DNA of 32,062 nt from Muribaculaceae bacterium (GTDB taxonomy: Bacteria; Bacteroidota; Bacteroidia; Bacteroidales; Muribaculaceae): the NCBI GenBank assembly GCA_022511505.1, contig JAFLTK010000345.1, forward strand, positions 1 to 32,062, given 5' to 3'. Both the position numbers and the translations under genes were made by a program. Shown here piece after piece: positions 1-7,662 of the stretch. The number at the start of each line of letters is the position of its first letter. Position 1 is the first letter of the stretch. The notes under the pieces are model-generated. The model did no database searches. It saw nothing but the letters and a program-made list of their open reading frames with translations, and was not told where the DNA came from.

Positions 1-2
1 TA

Positions 3-404
3 CACACTAAATTCGGGCAATATCCTAATCTTAAGGAGAATGAAAATTTAATATATTATGGGCTTACACCTAACCCGGAGAAGTTGCTTCAAGCTGGTGA
101 TGTGTTTGTTTTACCTACTTATCGCGAAGGGTTTGGTATGAGCGTACTTGAAGCTTCTTCGGTCGGGTTGCCCGTTATTTGTTCAGACACTTACGGTGTT
201 CTTGATGCAATGGTTGATGATGAGACCGGTCTTCGTTGTAAGACCATGGATGTTGAATCATTAAAGAAATGCATGTTGAAACTCTATAGCGATCAAGACC
301 TTCGAAACAAATTAGGGACAAATGGTCGGCGTAGGGTTGAAGAAAAATTTTCAAGTGATGTGGTGACCGATGCATGGTTAGATTTCTATAAATCACTCTT
401 GTAA
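3..404 (+). CDS. GT4-family glycosyltransferase, C-terminal part (5' truncated by window edge)
   Basis: The reading frame is open from the first bases of the window to the stop at 402-404, so only the last ~133 residues are visible. It would transfer a sugar from a nucleotide-sugar donor to a growing lipid-linked polysaccharide at the cytoplasmic face. The visible part matches the C-terminal Rossmann domain of GT-B family 4 enzymes: a donor-binding EX7E motif within PTYREGFGMSVLEA, then SVGLPVICSD and a typical C-terminal helix. The TTG at 84 is not a start, because conserved GT4 sequence lies upstream of it. The gene is AT-rich like its neighbours and is followed after 2 nt by the acyltransferase, so they are probably one transcript. 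Donor and acceptor cannot be read from this fragment. Confidence 0.9.
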   Translation, partial: HTKFGQYPNLKENENLIYYGLTPNPEKLLQAGDVFVLPTYREGFGMSVLEASSVGLPVICSDTYGVLDAMVDDETGLRCKTMDVESLKKCMLKLYSDQDLRNKLGTNGRRRVEEKFSSDVVTDAWLDFYKSLL

Positions 405-406
405 TT

Positions 407-988
407 ATGTCTTCCACAAGTTTATCATATCGCTTTCTGAAACGTCTTGGGTTTAATTATCCCGAGGATGAATATGTACAAATTTCATTTTGGGACATTC
501 TATGTCGTGTCGTTAAAACCTATCGTGACGGTTTCTTATTAAAGTTTTTCATGGACTCATGGCTTCTTTCCCCGATTGCGCCAAGAAAGCTCCGTCCTGC
601 CATATTGCGAACAATCGGATGCAAGGTCGGCAAAGATGTATTCATCGGTTCTCAAGTTTGGATAGATTCTGGTCACGCAGATTTAATTACAATAGAGGAG
701 CATGCCCACGTTGATGCGAGGTGCGTTTTGCTTTGTCACAAGAGGGAACTTTCTGACTATCGCCAAGGAGATGACTACGCTAAACTTCCCTATAAGAAAT
801 TACCCATTCACATTGGTAAAGGATGTTCGGTAGGAACTGGAACTATTGTAATGCCGGGTGCTGAGATTGGAGAAGGCGCAATTATTGGAGCCGGATCTAT
901 AGTGACCAAGCCAATACCGGCTTGGTCTATCGCATTAGGACAACCGGCCAAAGTAGTAAAATATATTGAAAAACGTCACGACCAATGA
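407..988 (+). CDS. Hexapeptide-repeat (LbH) acyltransferase, WcaF/maltose-acetyltransferase type
   Basis: This 193-residue protein probably O-acetylates a sugar of the surface polysaccharide using acetyl-CoA. The N-terminal ~60 residues are a non-repeat lead-in. From about residue 63 there are hexapeptide repeats of a left-handed beta helix (IGCKVGKDVFIGSQVWID; IGKGCSVGTGTIVMPGAEIGEGAIIGAGSIV), ending in the usual PAKVVKYI tail. The segment HAHVDARCVLLCH around residues 99-111 is the likely active-site region. It starts 2 nt after the glycosyltransferase stop, and its last four bases (ATGA) overlap the deacetylase start, indicating translational coupling. Length and order fit capsule/O-antigen acetyltransferases; the acceptor sugar is unknown. 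Confidence 0.88.
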   Translation: MSSTSLSYRFLKRLGFNYPEDEYVQISFWDILCRVVKTYRDGFLLKFFMDSWLLSPIAPRKLRPAILRTIGCKVGKDVFIGSQVWIDSGHADLITIEEHAHVDARCVLLCHKRELSDYRQGDDYAKLPYKKLPIHIGKGCSVGTGTIVMPGAEIGEGAIIGAGSIVTKPIPAWSIALGQPAKVVKYIEKRHDQ

Positions 989-1866
989 ATATAATATCTT
1001 TTGACATCGAGGAATGGTATATAGAGAAAGTGCAACATGGAGGTCGATCTCACATGTATGCTAAATATGAGAAGATTTTAAATAATATCTTGGAAAGTTT
1101 AGACGAAAATAAATTGACAGCTACCTTTTTCTGTCTTGGTAAAATTGCCGAAGAATTTCCTCATATAATTAAACTAATAGCTTCCAAAGGGCATGAAATA
1201 GGTAGTCATTCTAATGCTCACGATTGGGTGAATAAATTAAATATCAAACAATTCCGCGAAGACACTTATCGAGCAATTAATGCATTACAAGACATCTCGG
1301 GACAAAAGATCCTAAGTTTCAGAGCTCCTGCATTCTCTATAACAGAAGCTAATAAATGGGCTTTTGAAATTCTTGCCGAGAATGGAATTGTAAATGATGC
1401 TTCTATCTTTCCAACCACCCGCGACTTTGGCGGATACCGTGGTTTCCCTTCTGATACTCCTTGCAAAATTAAATATAACGGTATTACATTAAACGAATTT
1501 CCAATACCTCTATATAAAATTCCTATTGTCAATAAAAATATCCCATTTTCTGGTGGCGGTTATTTTAGACTTCTTCCATATAGCTTTGTTAAGAACTGTA
1601 TAAAGAGGTCAGAGCACTCTATCTGTTATTTCCACATCGAAGATTTCTTAAAAAATGATACTCATAAATTGATGACTCGTCAAGAATATGAAGATTATTT
1701 CAAAGAAACCGGCACTCTCATAAAAAGAATATCACGACATTTCAAATCAAATGTCGGACGAGGAAATTCTTTTAATAACTTTCAGAAGTTATTAAAAGAT
1801 TTCCATTTTACATCTATTAACAAATTCTCTTTAGAAAACAAAGAATGGCAATTAATAGAACTATGA
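985..1866 (+). CDS. Polysaccharide deacetylase (NodB-like, CE4)
   Basis: This 293-residue enzyme is a CE4-type metal-dependent deacetylase. It starts with MNIISFDIEEW, placing the catalytic Asp at residue 7, and has the metal-binding HxxxH at H75 and H79 (GSHSNAH). The RAPAF motif at 113-117 matches CE4 motif 3, and SGGGYFR near 190 and YFHIEDF near 215 match the later motifs seen in the exopolysaccharide-locus subgroup of the family. There is no signal peptide, so it may act on lipid-linked sugar in the cytoplasm or be exported another way. It overlaps the preceding acyltransferase by 4 nt. Next to an acetyltransferase, it is likely to set the acetylation pattern of the polysaccharide. It is strongly AT-rich. 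Confidence 0.88.
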   Translation: MNIISFDIEEWYIEKVQHGGRSHMYAKYEKILNNILESLDENKLTATFFCLGKIAEEFPHIIKLIASKGHEIGSHSNAHDWVNKLNIKQFREDTYRAINALQDISGQKILSFRAPAFSITEANKWAFEILAENGIVNDASIFPTTRDFGGYRGFPSDTPCKIKYNGITLNEFPIPLYKIPIVNKNIPFSGGGYFRLLPYSFVKNCIKRSEHSICYFHIEDFLKNDTHKLMTRQEYEDYFKETGTLIKRISRHFKSNVGRGNSFNNFQKLLKDFHFTSINKFSLENKEWQLIEL

Positions 1867-1933
1867 TGTCGATTAACGTTATATAATGTAATGTTAGTAT
1901 TTCTTTTAATTATGCTAGCGTTGTCTCAAAGAC

Positions 1934-2093
1934 TTCTACAATTCAATTTTAAACAAAGAGAAATAATGTATCGACGGTTTTTCAAGAGGGCGATTGACAT
2001 AGTGGCGAGCGGATGCGCGCTCGTGGTGCTTGCCGTGCCTTTGGCCGACACTACTGTGTTATAAAGAGTTTCTATAATTCAATTCTAAATAAA
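1934..2093 (+). repeat. Imperfect direct repeat of a gene leader (1934-1957 and 2070-2093)
   Basis: Two 24-nt copies agree at 21 of 24 positions; the shared core reads TTCTAYAATTCAATT. Copy 1 lies just before the ATG of the pglC remnant at 1966 and copy 2 just before the ATG of the epimerase at 2099. Each acts as the untranslated leader of a gene, and the 32-codon remnant sits between them. The arrangement looks like a duplicated leader or recombination junction. I saw no transposase or terminal inverted repeat nearby. Confidence 0.7.
1966..2064 (+). pseudogene. Remnant of a PglC-type sugar transferase (first ~28 codons)
   Basis: A 32-codon frame begins MYRRFFKRAIDIVASG and ends after ADTTVL. 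Its first ~28 residues match the start of initiating sugar-phosphate transferases; compare MYQRFFKRTIDISASL of the complete gene at 4169. They include the basic patch and the start of the re-entrant membrane helix. The catalytic domain is missing and unrelated sequence with a stop follows. The codons are GC-rich (GCG, GTG, GCC, CTC), unlike the AT-rich genes on either side but like pglD/pglE at 7013-8931. I read it as the 5' stump of a displaced pglC. A short functional peptide cannot be excluded but has no support. Confidence 0.75.
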
Positions 2094-2098
2094 TATAT

Positions 2099-3163
2099 AT
2101 GAAACGAGTTGTCGTTTTTGGTGCTACCGGCAATCTTGGTGCCTATATTGCAATGCATCTCAAGAATGAGGGTTATGATGTCATCGCTGTTGGAGGACGC
2201 AAGGATGACAAGGGCTTCTTTGCCGATCATGGCATGCAATATTTCTCGGTAGACATCCGTCGTCCCGATGCTTTTGACGTTTTACCCGCTGAAGGAATTG
2301 ATGCGGTGTGTCATTTTGCCGGGGCTCTTCCAAGCCGATATGAATTTGATCCCGTTGACCTTATTGAGTCCATCACTATTGGCACTCTCAATGTGTTGAA
2401 TTGGATGAGAAAGGTCGGTTGCAAGAAGATTGTCTTCCCTCAGACACCGAGCGATATGGCCAAATATCACAACAATGGTTCAGTCATCCCCGATGATGCT
2501 CCGCGCCATTTCCCTTTGACAGGCGATCATGCAATCTACACTATCGCTAAAAATGCCGCAGTCGACCTAATGGAACATTATCAGGCTGAATATGGAATCG
2601 CGTTTTTTGCGCTGAGATTTTTCACAATCTATCAATATCATCCCAATGCGTGGCATTATTGTAACTTCAAGCGTCGCATGATGCCATTCCGCATGTTGAT
2701 GGACCGCGCTTCAAAGTCGCTGCCCATTGAGATCTGGGGCGATTGCAAGAAGGCCAAAGAGATGGTCTATATTAAAGACTTTGTCAGATTGGTTCGCAAT
2801 TGTGTTGATTCAGACCTTCCCGGTGGATGCTACAATGTGGGAAATGGATGGCAAGTATCCCTTGAGGATCAAATAAAAGGTATTGTTGAAGTATTCTCGC
2901 CCAAAGAGAATCCCTCGCCGATAATCTATTGTCCTGAAAAGCCCGACCCTCTTGAGAACGCTTTCAGCATGGAAAAAACATTCCGCGATCTCAAGTGGAG
3001 GCCCAAGTATTCCTACCTTGACCAACTCCGAGATTTCAAACACGAAATGGAGACCGAGCCCATGGCCGGCCTTTGGGGTGTTATGAAAGATTATGAGCCA
3101 AAGGATGATGATGACGTCAACAATGAAGACTATGCCCCGGCTCGCGGTCGTATTGATAAATAA
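2099..3163 (+). CDS. NAD(P)-dependent epimerase/dehydratase (extended SDR)
   Basis: This 354-residue extended short-chain dehydrogenase/reductase probably acts on a nucleotide sugar. The Rossmann motif is GATGNLG at residues 8-14. The catalytic YxxxK is Y147/K151 (IYTIAK). VYIKDFVR and CYNVGNGW in the C-terminal half are typical of sugar-nucleotide epimerases. The tail after about residue 325 is acidic and charged (KDDDDVNNEDYAP), beyond the usual fold. Base composition is intermediate, less AT-rich than its neighbours. It is preceded by the duplicated leader and followed by the ATP-grasp gene about 60 nt later. The exact reaction (4-epimerase, 4-reductase or dehydratase) cannot be assigned. 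Confidence 0.87.
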   Translation: MKRVVVFGATGNLGAYIAMHLKNEGYDVIAVGGRKDDKGFFADHGMQYFSVDIRRPDAFDVLPAEGIDAVCHFAGALPSRYEFDPVDLIESITIGTLNVLNWMRKVGCKKIVFPQTPSDMAKYHNNGSVIPDDAPRHFPLTGDHAIYTIAKNAAVDLMEHYQAEYGIAFFALRFFTIYQYHPNAWHYCNFKRRMMPFRMLMDRASKSLPIEIWGDCKKAKEMVYIKDFVRLVRNCVDSDLPGGCYNVGNGWQVSLEDQIKGIVEVFSPKENPSPIIYCPEKPDPLENAFSMEKTFRDLKWRPKYSYLDQLRDFKHEMETEPMAGLWGVMKDYEPKDDDDVNNEDYAPARGRIDK

Positions 3164-3222
3164 TAATCAAATAAAATAGCAATCATCTGAATGAAAAATA
3201 TTGTAAATCAATTGGTTAGTGT

Positions 3223-4152
3223 ATGGGGGGGGTAAAAGCCCTTTCAATGAAATCTAATAGATCGGCAATAAGTCTTTACATAGAGTTTTTCTGGTGTTTT
3301 CTGCGCTATGGATGCCTTCCACGACAATATTTCAACGGACAGTTCTGGAACAAGACAACTAACGATCGAAAAGACATTCTGACTTACAGAAAGTTTGTCA
3401 ATGTAATGAATTCGTTAAATAAGGATGAGGAGATACATATATTAGCCGATAAATCACATTTTAACAAATATTTTGATGATTATATTCACAGAGAATGGCT
3501 GTTGTCCTCTGAATCATCACCAAAACAAATTGCTGAATTTATCCTTCGTCATGGAAACGTAATTATTAAACCGTTTGACGCAATGGAGGGTCATGGCATT
3601 TATAAGATTTCAGCATCTGATATTGATGACATTGATGAAACTAGTCAGAAGTTAGCCAACCAACAATTGATGATTGAGGAAATTCTTAAACAGCACCCTG
3701 ACATGATTTTTGGGAACACTTCGGTCAACACAATTAGAGTGCACACTATTCTCGACCACAACGGCAAAGGGCACGTGATTAGTTGTGTTCTAAGAGCCGG
3801 TGTTGGTGATACTGTTGTTGATAATTATTGTTCGGGTGGCGCAATTTACCCCGTCGATGTTGAAAGTGGAATAGTCACCGGTAAAGGCAAATCTCATGAT
3901 GGCGGATGCCACATTGTTCACCCATTCACTGACATTGTTATGCTCGGTTATAAAATACCTAATTGGAATATTCTATTAAACGAGATAATAAAAGCAGCAG
4001 AAAGACTGCCGGGTCTCCGTCTCATTGGATGGGATGTTGCCATCACAAATGATGGAATCGCTTTAATTGAGGGAAACCATAACCCTGACTATGAATTATA
4101 TGAATTTATTGGAGATGGAAAATCCTATCCTACTATAAAAAAGTTCATTTAG
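3223..4152 (+). CDS. Sugar-transfer-associated ATP-grasp protein (PF14397-like)
   Basis: This ~300-residue ATP-grasp protein resembles the family found beside sugar transferases in capsule loci, which probably joins a carboxylate to an amine. The ATP-binding segment includes VIIKPFDAMEGHGIYKI (residues ~111-127). SVNTIRVHT near 168 and the C-terminal IGWDVAIT...LIEGNHNPD carry the expected metal- and nucleotide-binding acidic and Asn residues. The start is uncertain. ATG 3223 reads directly into an eight-G tract, and ATG 3247 is a second choice in the same frame. An earlier ATG at 3191 opens a frame that stops right after the tract and would join this gene only with a different number of Gs. 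A short aromatic stretch (LYIEFFWCFLRYG) precedes the domain. Confidence 0.82.
   Translation: MGGVKALSMKSNRSAISLYIEFFWCFLRYGCLPRQYFNGQFWNKTTNDRKDILTYRKFVNVMNSLNKDEEIHILADKSHFNKYFDDYIHREWLLSSESSPKQIAEFILRHGNVIIKPFDAMEGHGIYKISASDIDDIDETSQKLANQQLMIEEILKQHPDMIFGNTSVNTIRVHTILDHNGKGHVISCVLRAGVGDTVVDNYCSGGAIYPVDVESGIVTGKGKSHDGGCHIVHPFTDIVMLGYKIPNWNILLNEIIKAAERLPGLRLIGWDVAITNDGIALIEGNHNPDYELYEFIGDGKSYPTIKKFI
3225..3232 (+). repeat. Homopolymeric G8 tract at the start of the ATP-grasp gene
   Basis: Eight consecutive Gs follow AT at 3223-3224 in otherwise AT-rich sequence. The tract lies between an upstream ATG (3191, reading M-K-N-I-V-N-Q-L-V-S-V-W-G-G-stop) and the ATP-grasp frame. Nine or six Gs would fuse the two frames and add ~14 residues at the N terminus; eight breaks the fusion. 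This could be slipped-strand phase variation or a sequencing/assembly error in a homopolymer. Confidence 0.7.
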
Positions 4153-4168
4153 AGATATTCATCTTTCT

Positions 4169-4783
4169 ATGTACCAACGATTCTTTAAACGCACAATTGA
4201 TATCTCTGCAAGTCTTGGAGTTTTGATTATATTCAGTCCTATACTTGTGACAGTAGCCATTTTGCTTCATTTTTTCAACGAAGGGGCAGGCGTTTTTTTT
4301 CTGCAGGAACGTCCAGGATATAAAGGCAAGCCTTTTAAGATTGTTAAATTTAAAACAATGAACGAACGTAAGGGTCCCGATGGTAAATTGTTACCTGATA
4401 AACAACGCATAACTCCGTTTGGTGCATTTGTGCGCAACTCATCACTTGATGAACTTCCGCAATTGTGGAATGTATTGAAAGGAGATATGTCATTAATCGG
4501 GCCGCGGCCTTTATTAATGCAATACCTCCCTCTCTATAGTGCAGAACAAATGAGACGGCATGACGTACGTCCCGGCATATCGGGCTGGGCTCAATGCCAC
4601 GGACGCAATAATCTGTCGTGGACCGAGAAATTTAAACTTGACGTTTGGTATGTTGATAATATTTCTTTTAAGACAGATTGTGAAGTTGTATTAACGACTT
4701 TAAAAAATGTCATTCGACATAAAGATATCGACAATTCCAACTCATCAAAATTCACTACTGAACCTTTCAATGGGCAAAACTAA
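4169..4783 (+). CDS. pglC: Initiating undecaprenyl-phosphate sugar-phosphate transferase (PglC-like)
   Basis: This 204-residue monotopic phosphoglycosyl transferase attaches the first sugar phosphate, probably diacetylbacillosamine or similar, to undecaprenyl phosphate at the inner face of the cytoplasmic membrane. The basic start and re-entrant hydrophobic helix span residues 1-33. RPGYKGKPFKIVKFKTMN follows at 48-65. The catalytic Asp-Glu pair is D94/E95 in SLDELPQLWNVLKGDMSLIGPRP, then the VRPGISGWAQ motif. It is the short PglC form, without the extra N-terminal membrane domain of WbaP/WcaJ. It is AT-rich, unlike pglD and pglE downstream, and overlaps the next gene by 14 nt. The symbol is by homology; the exact sugar is inferred from the pglD/pglE neighbours. 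Confidence 0.92.
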   Translation: MYQRFFKRTIDISASLGVLIIFSPILVTVAILLHFFNEGAGVFFLQERPGYKGKPFKIVKFKTMNERKGPDGKLLPDKQRITPFGAFVRNSSLDELPQLWNVLKGDMSLIGPRPLLMQYLPLYSAEQMRRHDVRPGISGWAQCHGRNNLSWTEKFKLDVWYVDNISFKTDCEVVLTTLKNVIRHKDIDNSNSSKFTTEPFNGQN

Positions 4784-5972
4784 AATATCTGATTATAGCG
4801 ATTTGAAAACGCCATGTTTTCTGTTTGACGAAACAGAATTTCAACGAGGTATCAGAGAGTTTCAAGCCGCTCTGAAATCAAGATCGTTTGATTATATAAT
4901 AGGTTATTCTGTAAAGACCTGCTCACTGCCCTATGCTTTGCGCAAGGCGCGTGATTTTGGATGTATGGCAGAGGTTGTGAGTCGCGATGAATATCAACTC
5001 GCTACTCTTTGTGGTTTTAATCCACAAAAAATTATTTATAACGGCCCCATGAAATCCTATGAAACTTTTATCGAGGCTGTTTCTCAAGGGGCTATTGTAA
5101 ACATTGAAACTAAACGCGAATTAAAATGGTTGGATGAACTACCCGATGGTCAGGTCTATAAAATTGGACTTCGGCTTAATATCAACATATCTCATGTGTC
5201 ACCGGAAGATGCTGATGGAGATGATGATAATAGTCGATTTGGGTTCTCTGATGAAACAGATGAATTTTGCGATGCAGTAAAGTTGATATCATCAAATCCT
5301 AAAGTACATCTAGCCGGCCTGCATATCCATAGGACCACTCATTCTCGTTCACCTCGTTTTTATGAGCGATCTATAGAGTATGCGGCTCAGGTCATAAAAA
5401 AATATGATTTAAAACTCGACTATCTCGATGTAGGTGGAGGATATTTCGGCATATTTCACAACAAACCAACATTCAGAGACTATGCCGAGGCATTCAATCA
5501 GGCACTTCATCGGAATGGACTTGATCAATTGCAAATTATCATTGAGCCAGGTAACGCACTTACTGCCAGCTCGTTTAAATTTCTTTCGGAGGTAATTGAC
5601 GTCAAGCGTGTTGATTCTAAAACTCGATTTGTGACAACCGATGGTTCACGAAATGACATTGATCCTTTTTTTCGCAAAACCAATTATCTGAAAGAAATTC
5701 TTTATAAGGAAGGGAATCGTCCTATTGAACCTTTTCAAGTCATAGGTGGATGCTCATGCCTCGAATATGACCGATTATTTACGCTCGTTGATAGCCCGCT
5801 AATCAATATAGGAGACCGTATTCTCTACAATAATGTAGGCGCCTATACACTAACATTATCACCCCTATTTATCCGTTTATGGCCGCGAGTATATTCTATT
5901 TCGCGTGAAAGAGATAAAAAAGTGGTACGACGAGAACTAAATGCTTCAGATATAATTAATTTTGATAGCTAA
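4770..5972 (+). CDS. Fold-type III PLP-dependent decarboxylase-like enzyme (DAP/ornithine decarboxylase superfamily)
   Basis: About 400 residues with the alanine-racemase-type barrel and C-terminal beta domain of group IV decarboxylases. The PLP lysine is K49 in YSVKT. HIH is at 185-187, the glycine-rich phosphate loop DVGGGYFG at 220-227, a Cys-x3-Asp pair at C330/D334, and GAYT at 357-360. The usual EPGR motif is EPGN (N262), so substrate recognition probably differs from lysine or ornithine decarboxylase. ATG 4770 is chosen over 4707 because homology begins right after it (LKTPCFLFDE); it overlaps pglC by 14 nt. The likely role is to make an amine, or a racemised or modified amino acid, for decorating the polysaccharide with the ATP-grasp that follows. 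The substrate is not identifiable. Confidence 0.85.
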   Translation: MGKTKISDYSDLKTPCFLFDETEFQRGIREFQAALKSRSFDYIIGYSVKTCSLPYALRKARDFGCMAEVVSRDEYQLATLCGFNPQKIIYNGPMKSYETFIEAVSQGAIVNIETKRELKWLDELPDGQVYKIGLRLNINISHVSPEDADGDDDNSRFGFSDETDEFCDAVKLISSNPKVHLAGLHIHRTTHSRSPRFYERSIEYAAQVIKKYDLKLDYLDVGGGYFGIFHNKPTFRDYAEAFNQALHRNGLDQLQIIIEPGNALTASSFKFLSEVIDVKRVDSKTRFVTTDGSRNDIDPFFRKTNYLKEILYKEGNRPIEPFQVIGGCSCLEYDRLFTLVDSPLINIGDRILYNNVGAYTLTLSPLFIRLWPRVYSISRERDKKVVRRELNASDIINFDS

Positions 5973-6004
5973 GATTCATAACCAAGAATATACAATCAAC
6001 AGTA

Positions 6005-7006
6005 ATGAACAATCTGTTATTCTGTAGTGTAGGACGTCGAGGGCGTCTACTACAAAATGCTAAGGAAACGATTGGTAAAACAGGATTGATTGTCGGCACT
6101 GATAATCAATCTACGGCGCCTGCGCTTCAATTTTGCGACCGGCAGCATGTGGTTCCTCGCATTACCGATCCCAAATACTTCGATATTATCCTTAATATAT
6201 GCAAGGAGAATGACATTAAAGCTATTACTACACTTATAGATCCTGAAATCGAACTTCTTGCAAAAAACTCAGACCGATTCAAGGAACTCGGTGTTATACC
6301 TTTATGTCCCGCTCCCAAAAGCGCAATCTATTGCTTCAACAAATTTGAACTTTACAAATATCTTACCGAGAAAGGTATCAGAACCCCTCTAACTTTTCAC
6401 GATTGGGACGAGTTCATAGAAGCACTTGAAGAAAGAAGAATTTCGTTCCCCATTTTCATGAAACCCATCTGTGGAAGTGCCAGCATTGGTGCACATAAAG
6501 TTCACACTCTCGAACAAGCAACGATAGATTGGAATTCTGGAGAACACGATTATATCATTCAGGAGCTAATGACAGGAGGTGATTGTGATGCAGATGTTTA
6601 TGTTGATACAATCTCTCATAAAGCTGTAGCTGCATTCTCTAAACGTAAGATTGAAACTCGCATTGGTGGAGCCAGTAAAACGATCTCGTTTAAAGACCCG
6701 AAGTTGTTTAAATTTATAGAGGAAATATGCTCAGTTTTTGAGTTTAACGGTCCTCTTGATATGGATTTCTTCATTAAGGATGGAGAATATTATCTTTCTG
6801 AGATTAATCCTCGATTTGGGGGTGCCTATCTCCATGCCTATGGCGCAGGAGTGGATTTTTTCCAACTAATTGTCAATAATATTAATGGCATTGTTAATGA
6901 GGTTAATCTCGGCAATTATGATGATGACGTGCTGATGTTAATGTATGACGACGTTGTCATTGTCCCCAAAGATAAACTTGTAAATGATAAATTCTCGCTT
7001 CTCTGA
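6005..7006 (+). CDS. CarB-like ATP-grasp ligase
   Basis: This 333-residue protein has a pre-ATP-grasp Rossmann-like domain (residues 1-~105: LLFCSVGRRGRLLQ...GTDNQSTAPAL) and an ATP-grasp domain. FPIFMKPICGSASIGAHKV near 148-166 contributes nucleotide-binding residues. The catalytic C-terminal signature is DMDFFIKDGEYYLSEINPRFGG near 258-280, where the Glu and Asn bind Mg-ATP. This resembles the carbamoyl-phosphate-synthase-large-chain-like ligases of capsule loci, which form an acyl phosphate and then an amide. It lies 32 nt after the decarboxylase-like gene and just before pglD. I infer that the two work together to attach an amino group to a sugar acid, or the reverse. AT-rich. Confidence 0.86.
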   Translation: MNNLLFCSVGRRGRLLQNAKETIGKTGLIVGTDNQSTAPALQFCDRQHVVPRITDPKYFDIILNICKENDIKAITTLIDPEIELLAKNSDRFKELGVIPLCPAPKSAIYCFNKFELYKYLTEKGIRTPLTFHDWDEFIEALEERRISFPIFMKPICGSASIGAHKVHTLEQATIDWNSGEHDYIIQELMTGGDCDADVYVDTISHKAVAAFSKRKIETRIGGASKTISFKDPKLFKFIEEICSVFEFNGPLDMDFFIKDGEYYLSEINPRFGGAYLHAYGAGVDFFQLIVNNINGIVNEVNLGNYDDDVLMLMYDDVVIVPKDKLVNDKFSLL

Positions 7007-7012
7007 AATATA

Positions 7013-7606
7013 ATGGCAAAGGTGAATGTTTTTGGAGCGGGAGGGCATGCTCGTGTAGTTGCCGATATTGTGGAGGCAACGGGTCGCGAAGTCGGGTGCT
7101 TTTATGACGACGCCCCCCGCGTCGAGACGCTCAAAGGGCACCCGGTTGTCAGGCCGACGGCCTGTGTCGACCACACTGAGCATACGGCTGTCGAATCGTC
7201 ATGCGCAAGTGTCACCGGGCCGCTTGTGGTAGCGATTGGCGCTAACAAAGTGCGCAAGGAGGTCGCTGAGCGGTATTGTGTTGAATATCAGGCGATTGTT
7301 GCACCGGGGGCCATTGTTGCACCTTCGGCCAAGATGGGCGAAGGTAGTGTGGTTCTGCAAGGTGCTGTTATCCAGACTGATGCGACTGTTGGGTGTCATT
7401 GTATCGTCAACATTGGTGCTATGATTGACCATGATTGTGAGATTGGCGATTTTGTCCATGTTGCCCAAGGTGTCGCCTTGGGTGGAGGTGTCAAGATTGG
7501 CGAAGGAACGTGGATTGGTGCCGGCTCAGTTGTAACCTCAGGTGTAAAGATTGGTTGCTGGCGGGTCATTCCACCCGGGTCAGTCATTACCGAAGACTTT
7601 GAGTAG
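7013..7606 (+). CDS. pglD: PglD-like sugar N-acetyltransferase (NeuD/PglD family)
   Basis: This 197-residue enzyme is expected to N-acetylate the 4-amino group of a UDP-trideoxy sugar using acetyl-CoA, the second step of diacetylbacillosamine synthesis. The N-terminal Rossmann-like sugar-binding domain starts VNVFGAGGHARVVADIV. The C-terminal left-handed beta helix has hexapeptide repeats from about residue 100. The catalytic His is in IDHDCEIGD (H140), followed by HVAQGVALGGGVKIGEGTWIGAGSVV. Length and domain order match PglD. It begins only 7 nt after the ATP-grasp stop, yet the codons become markedly GC-rich from this gene on, so the boundary is probably a recombination joint. Confidence 0.92.
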   Translation: MAKVNVFGAGGHARVVADIVEATGREVGCFYDDAPRVETLKGHPVVRPTACVDHTEHTAVESSCASVTGPLVVAIGANKVRKEVAERYCVEYQAIVAPGAIVAPSAKMGEGSVVLQGAVIQTDATVGCHCIVNIGAMIDHDCEIGDFVHVAQGVALGGGVKIGEGTWIGAGSVVTSGVKIGCWRVIPPGSVITEDFE

Positions 7607-7662
7607 ATAGGAGATATTATATATCAAATAATTGATAGTTCTGTAAATCAAGCATATAAAGC

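Noticed and set aside
3191-3235. A separate 14-codon gene at 3191
   Set aside because: It ends at the G tract and makes more sense as the broken N terminus of the ATP-grasp gene than as an independent peptide.
4707-4769. Upstream ATG start for the decarboxylase-like gene
   Set aside because: The extra 21 residues are the out-of-frame end of pglC and have no family resemblance; ATG 4770 lies directly before the conserved start.
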